A stretch of 64,000 nt of DNA from assembly GCA_024397875.1 (NCBI GenBank), contig CP073344.1, forward strand, positions 2,037,001-2,101,000. The letters are read 5' to 3'. The notes beneath the pieces are model-generated. The model made no database searches. It saw only the letters and a list, made by a program, of their open reading frames with translations, and was not told the DNA's origin. Positions 38,395-46,355 of the stretch are shown piece by piece (the first letter of the stretch is position 1; each line of letters opens with the position of its first letter). The DNA is from Amphritea atlantica. GTDB lineage: Bacteria; Pseudomonadota; Gammaproteobacteria; Pseudomonadales; Balneatricaceae. A program made the position numbers and the translations under genes.

Positions 38395-38736
38395 ATGTCA
38401 AAATCGCCCTCTGAAATTACTGCCTATCACGCTCACGTCTACTTCGATGCTGACACGGTTCAACAGGCGGAAGAACTTTGTGAGCAAGCCCGTTATACAT
38501 TAGGAGTAGCGATGGGCAGAGTTCACCAGAAACTGGTTGGCCCGCACCCTGAGTGGAGCTGCCAACTCTCTTTTAATGCTGAGATGATCGGTGATGTCCT
38601 ACCCTGGCTGATTCTCAATCGAAACGGCCTGACTGTCTTTATTCATCCGGTCACCGGCAATGATCTGGATGACCATACTAAATACATTATGTGGCTGGGC
38701 GACAGCAAACCGCTGAATATTGATCAGTTTTTATAA
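38395..38736 (+). CDS. DOPA 4,5-dioxygenase family protein
   Basis: The protein is 113 aa, the usual length for this small family. AYHAHVYFDADTVQQAEEL and MGRVHQKLVGPHPEWSCQLSF carry the conserved His residues that bind iron, and LTVFIHPVTGNDLDDHTKYIMWLG closes the domain. Fungal and plant-type relatives cleave catechols such as DOPA at the 4,5 bond; bacterial members are little studied. AGGAAAG precedes the second of two ATGs (38395). It is a possible extra extradiol enzyme next to LigAB. Confidence 0.9.
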   Translation: MSKSPSEITAYHAHVYFDADTVQQAEELCEQARYTLGVAMGRVHQKLVGPHPEWSCQLSFNAEMIGDVLPWLILNRNGLTVFIHPVTGNDLDDHTKYIMWLGDSKPLNIDQFL

Positions 38737-38804
38737 CAACGAACTTCACGCAAGCTGCAGACTTGTACTAGGCTGAGCTTAAACGGTTCAATAATTAAGA
38801 AATC

Positions 38805-39290
38805 ATGAAAACGATAACAGCAGAGGCTGTTCATAACAGCCTTCCTCAGGAAAAAATACGCCAGGGTTCTCTTTTTGGAGCACTCACCGATGACTGTATT
38901 AACTTTATCCTTAAAGAGGGCCGGATTCTTGAACTGTCCCCCGGAGAGAAGGTATTTGACTGTGGTGACAGCGGCAACGCTTTCTACGTCGTGCTGGAGG
39001 GCAGCCTGAGCTTTGTAAAGCTGCACGATGGCCAACTCTACAGCACCCGCGATATTAATTTCGGTGAAGAGGTTGGTTTTGTGGCCATGATTGCCCTTCA
39101 CAACCATGTCGGTTATGCCGTTGCCAACTGCGACAGTCGTGTCTTGGAAATCACTTCAGATCTGTTTGCCACAATCCATGAGAACTATCCTTTTGATTTC
39201 GGGATTATTACCCTGAACCTGGCCCGGGATATGGCCAGAAACATCCGTAAACTCAGTAATGCTCTGGTTGAGCACGCGATCAAACACTGA
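38805..39290 (+). CDS. Cyclic-nucleotide-binding-domain (CRP-like sensor) protein without DNA-binding domain
   Basis: The protein is 161 aa, consisting mainly of one cNMP domain (residues 22-135): LFGALTDDCINFILKEGRI, SPGEKVFDCGDSGNAFYVVLEGSLSFV and INFGEEVGF. The usual phosphate-binding Arg motif (GExAL..R) is altered, so cAMP binding is doubtful. No HTH follows; the C-terminus is a helix (NLARDMARNIRKLSNALVEHAI). It may be a partner-regulating sensor. It lies 68 bases after the DOPA-dioxygenase-like gene. Confidence 0.85.
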   Translation: MKTITAEAVHNSLPQEKIRQGSLFGALTDDCINFILKEGRILELSPGEKVFDCGDSGNAFYVVLEGSLSFVKLHDGQLYSTRDINFGEEVGFVAMIALHNHVGYAVANCDSRVLEITSDLFATIHENYPFDFGIITLNLARDMARNIRKLSNALVEHAIKH

Positions 39291-39304
39291 CAGCTGCAAA
39301 CAGC

Positions 39305-39384
39305 CCCTGCAGGCAGGGACTAAAGGGCTATCAAATCAGTACTCACAACAATCTTTCACCATGAACACACTACGCTGATAGCCC
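39305..39384. terminator. Pair of hairpins between cNMP gene and ligB
   Basis: CCCTGC-AG-GCAGGG lies at 39305-39318. GGGCTATCA (39325-39333) pairs exactly with TGATAGCCC (39376-39384) over a 42-base loop. T-runs are weak, so termination is only a guess for these convergent genes. Confidence 0.35.
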
Positions 39385-39394
39385 CTACACGGTA

Positions 39395-40240
39395 TCAGTC
39401 GGTACCATCGGTCATCAGCAGTACACCCGCACCGGTATTCGAGATTGGTGCATGATAGTGTTTATGCAACAGGTTAACATTAGGGGCCAGAGCTCCGCGC
39501 ATGACCATCCACATAATCACTTCGATACCTTCGGTACCCGCTTTATCCATGATCTCAGTATTGCTGAACGCGCACATCTTATCAGGATCATTAATGATGT
39601 AATCGATACATTTAAGGTCAAATTCCACATCAATGATGCCTGCACGTTCACCCTGAAGCTGATGAGACAAACCACCGGTACCAAAGATCGCAATCTTGGT
39701 ATCTTCCGGATAGGACTCGATTGCAACACGCAGAGCCTTACCCAGATCGTAGCAACGCTTAGCATTAGGCAGAGGGTGTTGCACCGTGTTTACCGCCAGC
39801 GGAATCAGCTTACAAGGCCACGTCGGCAGATGGCGGAACATCAGATTCATCGGCACAACACAACCGTGGTCTACCTTCATCTCCTGACACATGGTCATAT
39901 CGAAGCCCTGATTGATCAGGGATTCGGCCAGATGCCAGGACAAAGCAGCATCACCCTCAAAAGAGGCCGACGTCGGGATCCCCCAGCCTTCGTCATCATT
40001 TTGATAGCTATCGGCACAACCGATTGCGAAAGTAGGTACAGTATCCAGGAAAAAGTTCAGGCCGTGATCGTTGTATACGTTGATAACAACATCCGGTTTT
40101 TCTTTTTCCAACCACTCAATGACAGGCGCATAACCATCGAAGAAGCGCTTCCAATATGGATCGTTTTCCAGCTTGTCGTACATTGCATTGCCAACGGCGG
40201 GAATATGAGATGTTGTGATACCACAGATAACTTTAGCCAT
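39395..40240 (-). CDS. ligB: Protocatechuate 4,5-dioxygenase beta subunit LigB
   Basis: The protein is 281 aa from ATG at 40240, which overlaps the ligA stop by eight bases; an open extension to 40366 lies antisense-free but inside ligA and is rejected. MAKVICGITTSHIPAVG holds the first Fe ligand His, YNDHGLNFFLD the second, GTGGLSHQLQGERAG the catalytic His, and TEGIEVIMWMVMRG the Glu ligand. This is the catalytic subunit of the type II extradiol dioxygenase that opens protocatechuate between C4 and C5. Confidence 0.97.
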   Translation of the reverse strand: MAKVICGITTSHIPAVGNAMYDKLENDPYWKRFFDGYAPVIEWLEKEKPDVVINVYNDHGLNFFLDTVPTFAIGCADSYQNDDEGWGIPTSASFEGDAALSWHLAESLINQGFDMTMCQEMKVDHGCVVPMNLMFRHLPTWPCKLIPLAVNTVQHPLPNAKRCYDLGKALRVAIESYPEDTKIAIFGTGGLSHQLQGERAGIIDVEFDLKCIDYIINDPDKMCAFSNTEIMDKAGTEGIEVIMWMVMRGALAPNVNLLHKHYHAPISNTGAGVLLMTDGTD

Positions 40241-40634
40241 TCCAGTAACCTCCACGTTTTTGCAGTTCTTCCTGGAAACCTTCTGAGCTATCCCGCAACA
40301 ACTGTCTGAATTCATCGGTTGTAATTTTATGGAACGCTGCACCGGCGTCCTGAACACCCAGACCATGGAATACGGCGATCTTGGCCAGATAGTAAATATT
40401 ACCTCCCAGATGCAGCAGCTTCAGAAAATCACCTTCCAGTACGGCAATACGTTGCTCATCGGTGAGGTTAAACTTGCGGCAGTAGGCATCCATATCTGCT
40501 GCAAACTCTTTACGGTTGTCTTCACTGTTGAAAGAGAACGCCATCTTGTTCAGGTTATAAGCTGAGTTGGAACGTTTGCCGTCAAAGACATAGGTTCCGG
40601 GAATATCGTCATAATCATGCTTTTGCCAAACCAT
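40233..40634 (-). CDS. ligA: Protocatechuate 4,5-dioxygenase alpha subunit LigA
   Basis: The protein is 133 aa, similar to Sphingobium LigA (139). DDIPGTYVFDGKRSNSAYNLN, the Lys/Glu-rich ENRKEFAADMDAY-type segment, VLEGDFLKLLHLGGNIYYLAKI and the tail KRGGYW match the family in order. LigA caps the LigB active site and shapes its substrate pocket. AAAGGG lies eight bases before the ATG. It is divergent from a PobR-like AraC gene with 158 bp between starts. Confidence 0.97.
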   Translation of the reverse strand: MVWQKHDYDDIPGTYVFDGKRSNSAYNLNKMAFSFNSEDNRKEFAADMDAYCRKFNLTDEQRIAVLEGDFLKLLHLGGNIYYLAKIAVFHGLGVQDAGAAFHKITTDEFRQLLRDSSEGFQEELQKRGGYWNG

Positions 40635-40712
40635 GCTGATTACCCTTTATTATCGTTAGTGGTTAGCCGGTCAAATGAGAACTTCCTCATTACGTGAAGG
40701 TATTTTTGATCA

Positions 40713-40730
40713 TTAATAACAAATTAATAA
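40713..40730. promoter_or_regulatory. Direct repeat in the ligA/araC gap, candidate AraC-type site
   Basis: TTAATAA occurs twice with an 11-base period (40713-40719, 40724-40730), one helical turn apart, as AraC-family activators often require. The region is AT-rich, so chance is possible. Confidence 0.3.
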
Positions 40731-40792
40731 GAGACAAATTGATTAAATAATTGTACTTTTCGAATATACCGGCATTTATTACAGGATTTTCG

Positions 40793-41695
40793 ATGAAACA
40801 TCAGCAGCCCATACCAACGGTGCATTTATACGGCCAGAAGGAGCTGGGTGTCACTCCGGATCTGCTGCACTGCGAAGCGCTTATCATCCGCAGCAAAGCC
40901 CATAAATTTAAGATCAAACCCCATCGCCATCACGGACTCAGTCAGATCTTCTATCTGAAACGGGGGCATGGAGAAGCTAATATCGATGGCGATCCCACCA
41001 CGGTTAAAGCCCCCTGCCTCATTGTGATCGGTGAGATGTGCATCCATGACTTTCTCTGGTCCAGCGATGTTGAGGGCAGTGTGCTGTCGGTCGCCAACCC
41101 CCTGCTGGAATCGATAGAAAAAGTCCTGATGAAGGAACAGCCGGTAATCCGTGCCACGTTGATCATGACGGTACGCCGGGAGCAACCGCAACTGGAGTCA
41201 ATTCTCGAGCTGATACATTATGAGTATAATCATGCCCCTGCTGATTCTCGGGCCCTGGTGCTCAGTTCACTCATACAACTGTTGGCAATATGGCTGGAAC
41301 GCAATGCGCCGCAGAAGGTTAATACTGCCAGTCAGCAGAGTCGCAGTGCAGAGTATTTTAACCAGTTCATGTCACTGATTAACCGCGACTTTCATAGTCA
41401 TAGAAAAGTTGAAAGCTATGCCGCAGAGCTGGGTATCACCGCCCCCTACCTGAATAAGGTTTGCCAGCAACTGGTGGAAAAAAGTGCGCTGCAGATGGTT
41501 CATGAAAGAGTGCTTCTGGAAGCTAAACGCAGCCTGATTTATACCGTACAGAATATCAGTGAGATCGCCTACGGACTGGGGTTTACTGATCCCGCTTATT
41601 TCACCCGTTTCTTCCGCCGCCTGACGGGCCTGTCGCCGAAACAGTTCAGAGAGAAACAGGCCGCAGACGATCAGATAAGACCCACTATCAGGTAA
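40793..41695 (+). CDS. AraC-family regulator, PobR-like, divergent from ligAB
   Basis: The protein is 300 aa. The N-terminal cupin-like domain contains IKPHRHHGLSQIFYLKRGHGEANIDG and CLIVIGEMCIHDFLW. The C-terminal HTH contains YAAELGITAPYLNKVCQQL and IAYGLGFTDPAYFTRFFRRLTGLSPKQFR. It resembles PobR-type activators of 4-hydroxybenzoate hydroxylase genes, but no pobA is in the window. Divergence from ligAB makes ligAB the probable target. ATG at 40793 has AGGA upstream and is preferred over 40751. Confidence 0.9.
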   Translation: MKHQQPIPTVHLYGQKELGVTPDLLHCEALIIRSKAHKFKIKPHRHHGLSQIFYLKRGHGEANIDGDPTTVKAPCLIVIGEMCIHDFLWSSDVEGSVLSVANPLLESIEKVLMKEQPVIRATLIMTVRREQPQLESILELIHYEYNHAPADSRALVLSSLIQLLAIWLERNAPQKVNTASQQSRSAEYFNQFMSLINRDFHSHRKVESYAAELGITAPYLNKVCQQLVEKSALQMVHERVLLEAKRSLIYTVQNISEIAYGLGFTDPAYFTRFFRRLTGLSPKQFREKQAADDQIRPTIR

Positions 41696-41774
41696 ATGCA
41701 CAGTAGGTATAGTTTACTATCAATCGAAATAACAGTTAATAAATTGCATTAATAAAAACCAATAACTAATTGAT

Positions 41775-42830
41775 TTACTGGTATTTCAAATCGACATCCT
41801 CAGGCCACTGATGAGCTTCAATCTCTTCCGTAATCCGTCCAACCTGTTTCTCCGCCGCCAGACTACTCGATTCAAAACGCGCGAGGTGATACAAGGCGTC
41901 CCCTTCGTTGACCACCGGAATATTGTTCCGTCCAATAATAATCCCGGAATTCGGCGCGATAACTTCCTCCTCCTGAGAACCAAAAGGAGACGCTACGATC
42001 CCCATAGGCTGGCCCTTGCTTACCCGTTGCCCGACAGAGACCACCGATCTGAAAACACCATCGGAGTTGGCACGAATCCATGCCGAAGAATTTGCCACCA
42101 CCGGCGCCAGTACTTTTTTAGGTCGCTTCAGTGGCGGCAACATTTTCAGGTAGCGTATAACGTTTAATACGCCCCGGATTCCACCACGGATTGCCCGGTC
42201 ATCAAACCGAAGCGCTTCACCCGCCTCATAAAGAATCAGGGAGATACCCGCCTCGTCAGCGCACTGACGCAGTGAGCCATCCCGCAGTTTTGAATCGATA
42301 ACCACTGGAGCACCGAAAGCATCGGCCATCTCTTTGGCCTCCGGGTTATCCAGATTAGCCCTGATCTGCGGCATATTACTGCGGTGTATCGCTCCGGTGT
42401 GCAGGTCAAGCACATGGGTACAGTGGGTGAGAACCTGTGTCCGGAAAATGTAGGCGATCCGGCTGGCAAGCGAGCCTTTTTCGCTGCCAGGGAAACAGCG
42501 ATTCAGGTCACGTCTGTCCGGCAGATATCGGCTCTGCTGAATAAAGCCAAAAATATTGACAACCGGAACGATTATCAGCGTTCCGGCAATGCGCTGCAGA
42601 GACTTGTATTTCAGCAGTTGACGGCAGATCTCTACGCCGTTGAGCTCATCACCATGGATGGCAGCACATACCATCAGCGTCGGACCAGCGCGGCGTCCAT
42701 GGATCACCTCAATATCCAGATCCAGATGCGTATTGGTATATAAACGGGCCAGATCCACGTGGATTGTTTTCCGCTCACCCGGCTTAACAATACATCCGGC
42801 GATTTCTATTGGCTGATTCTGCTGCGCCAT
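41775..42830 (-). CDS. Succinylglutamate desuccinylase/aspartoacylase-family protein (M14-like zinc deacylase)
   Basis: The protein is 351 aa. The zinc motif is AAIHGDELNGVEICRQLL (H..E, about residue 58), followed by LPDRRDLNRCFPGS and the third ligand VLDLHTGAIHRSN. The C-terminal beta domain (ILAPVVANSSAW seen as VLAPVVANSSAWIRANSDGVFRS, then RVSKGQPMGIV) resembles a biotinyl-lipoyl-like fold. Such proteins remove acyl or aminoacyl groups. It follows rimK by six bases and a RimB-like gene, so it may act on the peptide modification these enzymes make. Confidence 0.9.
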   Translation of the reverse strand: MAQQNQPIEIAGCIVKPGERKTIHVDLARLYTNTHLDLDIEVIHGRRAGPTLMVCAAIHGDELNGVEICRQLLKYKSLQRIAGTLIIVPVVNIFGFIQQSRYLPDRRDLNRCFPGSEKGSLASRIAYIFRTQVLTHCTHVLDLHTGAIHRSNMPQIRANLDNPEAKEMADAFGAPVVIDSKLRDGSLRQCADEAGISLILYEAGEALRFDDRAIRGGIRGVLNVIRYLKMLPPLKRPKKVLAPVVANSSAWIRANSDGVFRSVVSVGQRVSKGQPMGIVASPFGSQEEEVIAPNSGIIIGRNNIPVVNEGDALYHLARFESSSLAAEKQVGRITEEIEAHQWPEDVDLKYQ

Positions 42831-42836
42831 AAATAT

Positions 42837-43754
42837 CTACCCTTTGCCACGTGTACGTGTGCGGGTTGGCTTTTTCTTTTCCGCGACACTTTTTTCAATA
42901 AAGCTAATAATACTGGCGGCCACATCTTTACCTGTAGCGCGTTCAACACCCTCAAGACCCGGACTGGAGTTTACCTCCATCACCAGAGGCCCGCGCTCTG
43001 AACGCAGCAGGTCAACGCCGGCAACATTCAGCCCCATTGTTTTAGCGGCCAGAACTGCTGTGGCACGCTCTTGTGGTGTAATTCTGACCAGTGAAGCAGA
43101 TCCGCCACGGTGCAGGTTAGAACGAAACTCCCCCTCCTTCCCCTGACGCTTCATTGCTGCAACGACCTTATCGCCGATAACCAGACACCGGATATCCGCC
43201 CCTCCGGCCTCTTTAATAAACTCCTGAACCATAATGTTGGTTTTCATTCCCATAAAGGCTTCCAGCACGCTCTCTGCTGCCTTTCGGGTTTCGGCCAGCA
43301 CCACACCAATACCCTGAGTGCCTTCCAGTAACTTCAGTACCACAGGTGCGCCACCCACCATATCCAGAAGATCGGGTATATCGTTTGGTTTGCTGGCAAA
43401 TCCGGTAATCGGTAAGCCGACTTTCTTGCGTGACAACAGTTGCATTGAACGCAGCTTATCTCTGGAGCGGCTGATCGCTACGGACTCATTTAGTGGGTAT
43501 ACACCCATCATCTCCAGCTGACGCAAGACAGCCGTACCATAAAAGGTGACCGATGCACCGATACGCGGAATAACAGCATCGAAGCTGCCAAGATCCTCGC
43601 CTTTGTAGTGAATACTCGGTTCTTCAGAATTAATGTTCATATAGCATCGCAGAGCATCAAGCACTCTGACTTCATGACCGGCCGCCTCAGCAGCCTCAAT
43701 CAAACGACGTGTGGAGTACAGAGACTGGTTGCGCGACAAAATGGCAATTTTCAT
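42837..43754 (-). CDS. rimK: Alpha-L-glutamate ligase RimK (ATP-grasp)
   Basis: The protein is 305 aa. [22 protein letters not shown] at the start, [54 protein letters not shown] and [19 protein letters not shown] are the RimK/ATP-grasp signatures, including the Mg-binding E-x-N. RimK adds Glu residues to ribosomal protein S6 or makes poly-glutamate. The C-terminal tail ([14 protein letters not shown]) is very basic, an unusual feature. ATG at 43754 starts the family-conserved sequence. It lies 13 bases after the RimB-like gene. Confidence 0.95.
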   Translation of the reverse strand: MKIAILSRNQSLYSTRRLIEAAEAAGHEVRVLDALRCYMNINSEEPSIHYKGEDLGSFDAVIPRIGASVTFYGTAVLRQLEMMGVYPLNESVAISRSRDKLRSMQLLSRKKVGLPITGFASKPNDIPDLLDMVGGAPVVLKLLEGTQGIGVVLAETRKAAESVLEAFMGMKTNIMVQEFIKEAGGADIRCLVIGDKVVAAMKRQGKEGEFRSNLHRGGSASLVRITPQERATAVLAAKTMGLNVAGVDLLRSERGPLVMEVNSSPGLEGVERATGKDVAASIISFIEKSVAEKKKPTRTRTRGKG

Positions 43755-43767
43755 AATATAAACCTTA

Positions 43768-44220
43768 TTATTCAAGCTGATGAATGCTTGGTGAAATTAA
43801 AAATGCGCCCTCAGGGTCTATCAGAAAACGGCCGTTCATTGCCGTTCGCCCCAGCAGCATCCGAAAACGCATTGTGTCTCTGTTAGTCAGTGTCAGCTCT
43901 ATTGGGTATTGCTGATCACCGATTAAAACGTCAGTCAGTATGACATAACGCTGACTCTGATGGCCTCCTGAGTCGGTAACCGTGCGGATATCACTGATAA
44001 GCGCTTCACAGGTCACAACCGTGTCAAGATCATACTGATGTGGATGAATATCAAAACTCACCCAGTCCTGCCCCTCTCTCTGAAACGGCTCGACCCTGAA
44101 GGCATGCAGTGCAGAGGTGCGGGCACCGGAATCTACCTTAACCTTGATACGTTCAATGCCAAGGCCAGGTAGTGACACCCATTCACGCCAGCCAATAACC
44201 GGCTTATTCTTATTGTTCAA
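43768..44220 (-). CDS. rimB: RimB-like retropepsin-fold protease (ATP-dependent zinc protease family)
   Basis: The protein is 150 aa. It starts [23 protein letters not shown] and carries the aspartic-protease-like loop [37 protein letters not shown] is the usual second half. In Pseudomonas, RimB acts with RimK on S6 glutamylation. Here it heads the three-gene set rimB-rimK-deacylase. AAGGAGACGTTATC-type binding site precedes the ATG. Confidence 0.9.
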   Translation of the reverse strand: MNNKNKPVIGWREWVSLPGLGIERIKVKVDSGARTSALHAFRVEPFQREGQDWVSFDIHPHQYDLDTVVTCEALISDIRTVTDSGGHQSQRYVILTDVLIGDQQYPIELTLTNRDTMRFRMLLGRTAMNGRFLIDPEGAFLISPSIHQLE

Positions 44221-44621
44221 GATAACGTCTCCTTCACTAAGCTGTGAATCACAGTATGACCTGAGGCCCCAAAATCAGTCGTCATACGACTTAAATACAC
44301 ACTTAACCGGTGTGCTAACGTTTTTGTCGATGACGATATACACCATTCATTAACAAACATATAGTCAACTGATAAAACTTGTTAAAAAACAGTTAAAAGC
44401 CCTGACCGCTTCGCCACAACCTCCTCTATCAAACTTTATCTTTCAGAACCGGTCAACTAAATACTTGTCAAAGGCTTTATGCTCCGATCCGGCAAGTGCT
44501 GAAACAAGGCATCATGAGAGAAACAAGCCTCTTAATTATGATTATTGAATTGCAGTATGAATAACAGCATTACCCGGTATAATCGACCCTTATGCTCCCT
44601 GTCAGCGCCAGAAAACGGACT
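44221..44621. other. Intergenic region between rimB and tamA
   Basis: About 400 bp containing both divergent promoters. TATAAT at 44578-44583 is a good -10 candidate for tamA, which favours the start at 44622. I see no RNA gene or repeat. Confidence 0.5.
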
Positions 44622-46355
44622 ATGATTTTAATACGCCTGATACTCCTGCTGTTTCTCAGCAGCACCTCACTACAGCTTCTGGCAGATAATCTCACGATAA
44701 CAATCGATGGTGTCAACGCTGAACAGGAGCTCAATATCCGCAGCGTCTTAAGTATTCAACAACTGAACGACCAGGAAGTCGCCAGCCCCAGCCGCTTACG
44801 TTACCTGCATAGCCTTGCCGACAATGAGATCAGAACAGCGCTGCAGCCTTTTGGCTTCTATCTGCCTCAGATTAAGACTGAACTAAGCAAATCAGAACAG
44901 GGCTGGAGTGCCCGCTACACAGTCTCTCCCGGTAAACCTGTATTGATATCTGAACTTGATATACAACTCAGCGGCGCCGCAAGCGACGACCAGACCTTCA
45001 AACAATTACTGACAAAGTCTTCTCTGCGTCAGGGCAACCCGCTGATTCACAGCCAGTATGAGCAACTCAAGAAACAGCTCAGTTCACTCGCCGTTGAGCG
45101 GGGCTACTTCCAGGCAAAACTGACCCGGCATCGTGTCGAGGTTAATCTGGCGACATATTCCGCAGCCGTGATGCTCTATTTTGACAGCGGCCCCCGTTAC
45201 AATATCGGTGAAATCACCTTTGCGCCCAATCCGTTTGATGACGACTATCTCAGATCCTATGCCACCTTTACATCCGGTGATTCGGTACAAAACAGGAGTC
45301 TGATCGACCTGCAATCGGCTCTGATCGACACTGACTATTTTCAGAGAGTCGAGGTCAGGCCTCTCTGGAACCAGATGAGTGACACGGAGGTGCCGGTATA
45401 TGTCGATCTGGAAGCCAACAAGAGAACCAAATATCAGCTGGGCCTGGGCTATGGCACCGATACCGGTGCAAGAGCAAAAATAGGCATGACTAAGCGCTGG
45501 GTAAATCGCCAGGGACATCAGTTCAATACTCAGCTGCTGACCTCACAGATACTCACCAACCTGTCTGCAGAGTATTCGATCCCGGGTCAAAACCCCCGCC
45601 GGGATCGCTACTCCATTCTCTTCAGCCTGCTGGATGAGGACTCAGACAACGTTGAAACACGTAACTACTCAGTCGGCATATCCAGACAGCAGCAACGCGG
45701 CAGCTGGCAACAGGTTGTTGCGCTGAATTATCAGCAAGAGGAGTCAACCTTCAGCGGCGAGACAGACACCTCTTACTTCCTTATCCCACAGATCAACTAC
45801 AGTACCATATCGACAAAAAACCGTTTACATGTCAAAAATGGCTATAGCCTGTCAGCACAATTTCGTGGCAGCAGCAAAGCGCTGATCTCCTCCGAAGATT
45901 TTGTTCAAACCCGCCTTAGCGCTAAGGGAATCTATAGCTTAAACAGCAAATTCCGGCTGCTCGGACGGGCTGAAGCGGGAACCACCTGGGTCGACAACTT
46001 CGATGCCCTGCCAGCCAGCCTGCGATTCTTTGCCGGCGGTGATAACAGCGTCCGGGGGTACGATTACAAAAGTCTGGGGCCACGCAATGACAGCGGTGAT
46101 GTTGTCGGTGGGCGAAATCTGTTAGTTGGCAGTTTTGAGATCGATTACCGCCTTAAAGAGAACTGGGGAGTGGCGGCATTTATTGATACCGGCAACGCCT
46201 TTGATGATGTCGAAGCCAGCCTGCATACCGGCATGGGCATCGGTCTGCGCTGGTTCTCTCCGGTCGGGCCGGTGCGCCTGGATCTCGCGGCCCCCCTGGA
46301 TAAGGGTGACGACAATAGCGTGCATCTGCATTTTAATCTGGGGGCTGATCTGTGA
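44622..46355 (+). CDS. tamA: Translocation and assembly module outer-membrane protein TamA
   Basis: The protein is 577 aa. The signal peptide is MILIRLILLLFLSSTSLQLLA with cleavage before DNLTI. Three POTRA-like units cover about residues 22-250 (QPFGFYLPQIKTEL; GPRYNIGEITFAPNPF; DLEANKRTKYQLGLG marks the change). The C-terminal Omp85 barrel contains the conserved FFAGGDNSVRGYDYKSLGP. SPVGPVRLDLAAPLD and a terminal strand ending in FNLGADL complete it. TamA with TamB supports outer-membrane protein or phospholipid handling. An in-frame ATG at 44592 is possible. It overlaps tamB by four bases. Confidence 0.95.
   Translation: MILIRLILLLFLSSTSLQLLADNLTITIDGVNAEQELNIRSVLSIQQLNDQEVASPSRLRYLHSLADNEIRTALQPFGFYLPQIKTELSKSEQGWSARYTVSPGKPVLISELDIQLSGAASDDQTFKQLLTKSSLRQGNPLIHSQYEQLKKQLSSLAVERGYFQAKLTRHRVEVNLATYSAAVMLYFDSGPRYNIGEITFAPNPFDDDYLRSYATFTSGDSVQNRSLIDLQSALIDTDYFQRVEVRPLWNQMSDTEVPVYVDLEANKRTKYQLGLGYGTDTGARAKIGMTKRWVNRQGHQFNTQLLTSQILTNLSAEYSIPGQNPRRDRYSILFSLLDEDSDNVETRNYSVGISRQQQRGSWQQVVALNYQQEESTFSGETDTSYFLIPQINYSTISTKNRLHVKNGYSLSAQFRGSSKALISSEDFVQTRLSAKGIYSLNSKFRLLGRAEAGTTWVDNFDALPASLRFFAGGDNSVRGYDYKSLGPRNDSGDVVGGRNLLVGSFEIDYRLKENWGVAAFIDTGNAFDDVEASLHTGMGIGLRWFSPVGPVRLDLAAPLDKGDDNSVHLHFNLGADL

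Noticed and set aside
39452..40309. 285-codon open frame antisense to ligB
   Set aside because: The opposite strand encodes an unmistakable LigB with all metal ligands; the antisense product has no domain.
40241..40366. N-terminal extension of ligB
   Set aside because: It lies in a different frame inside ligA; the LigB family starts at MAKVICG.
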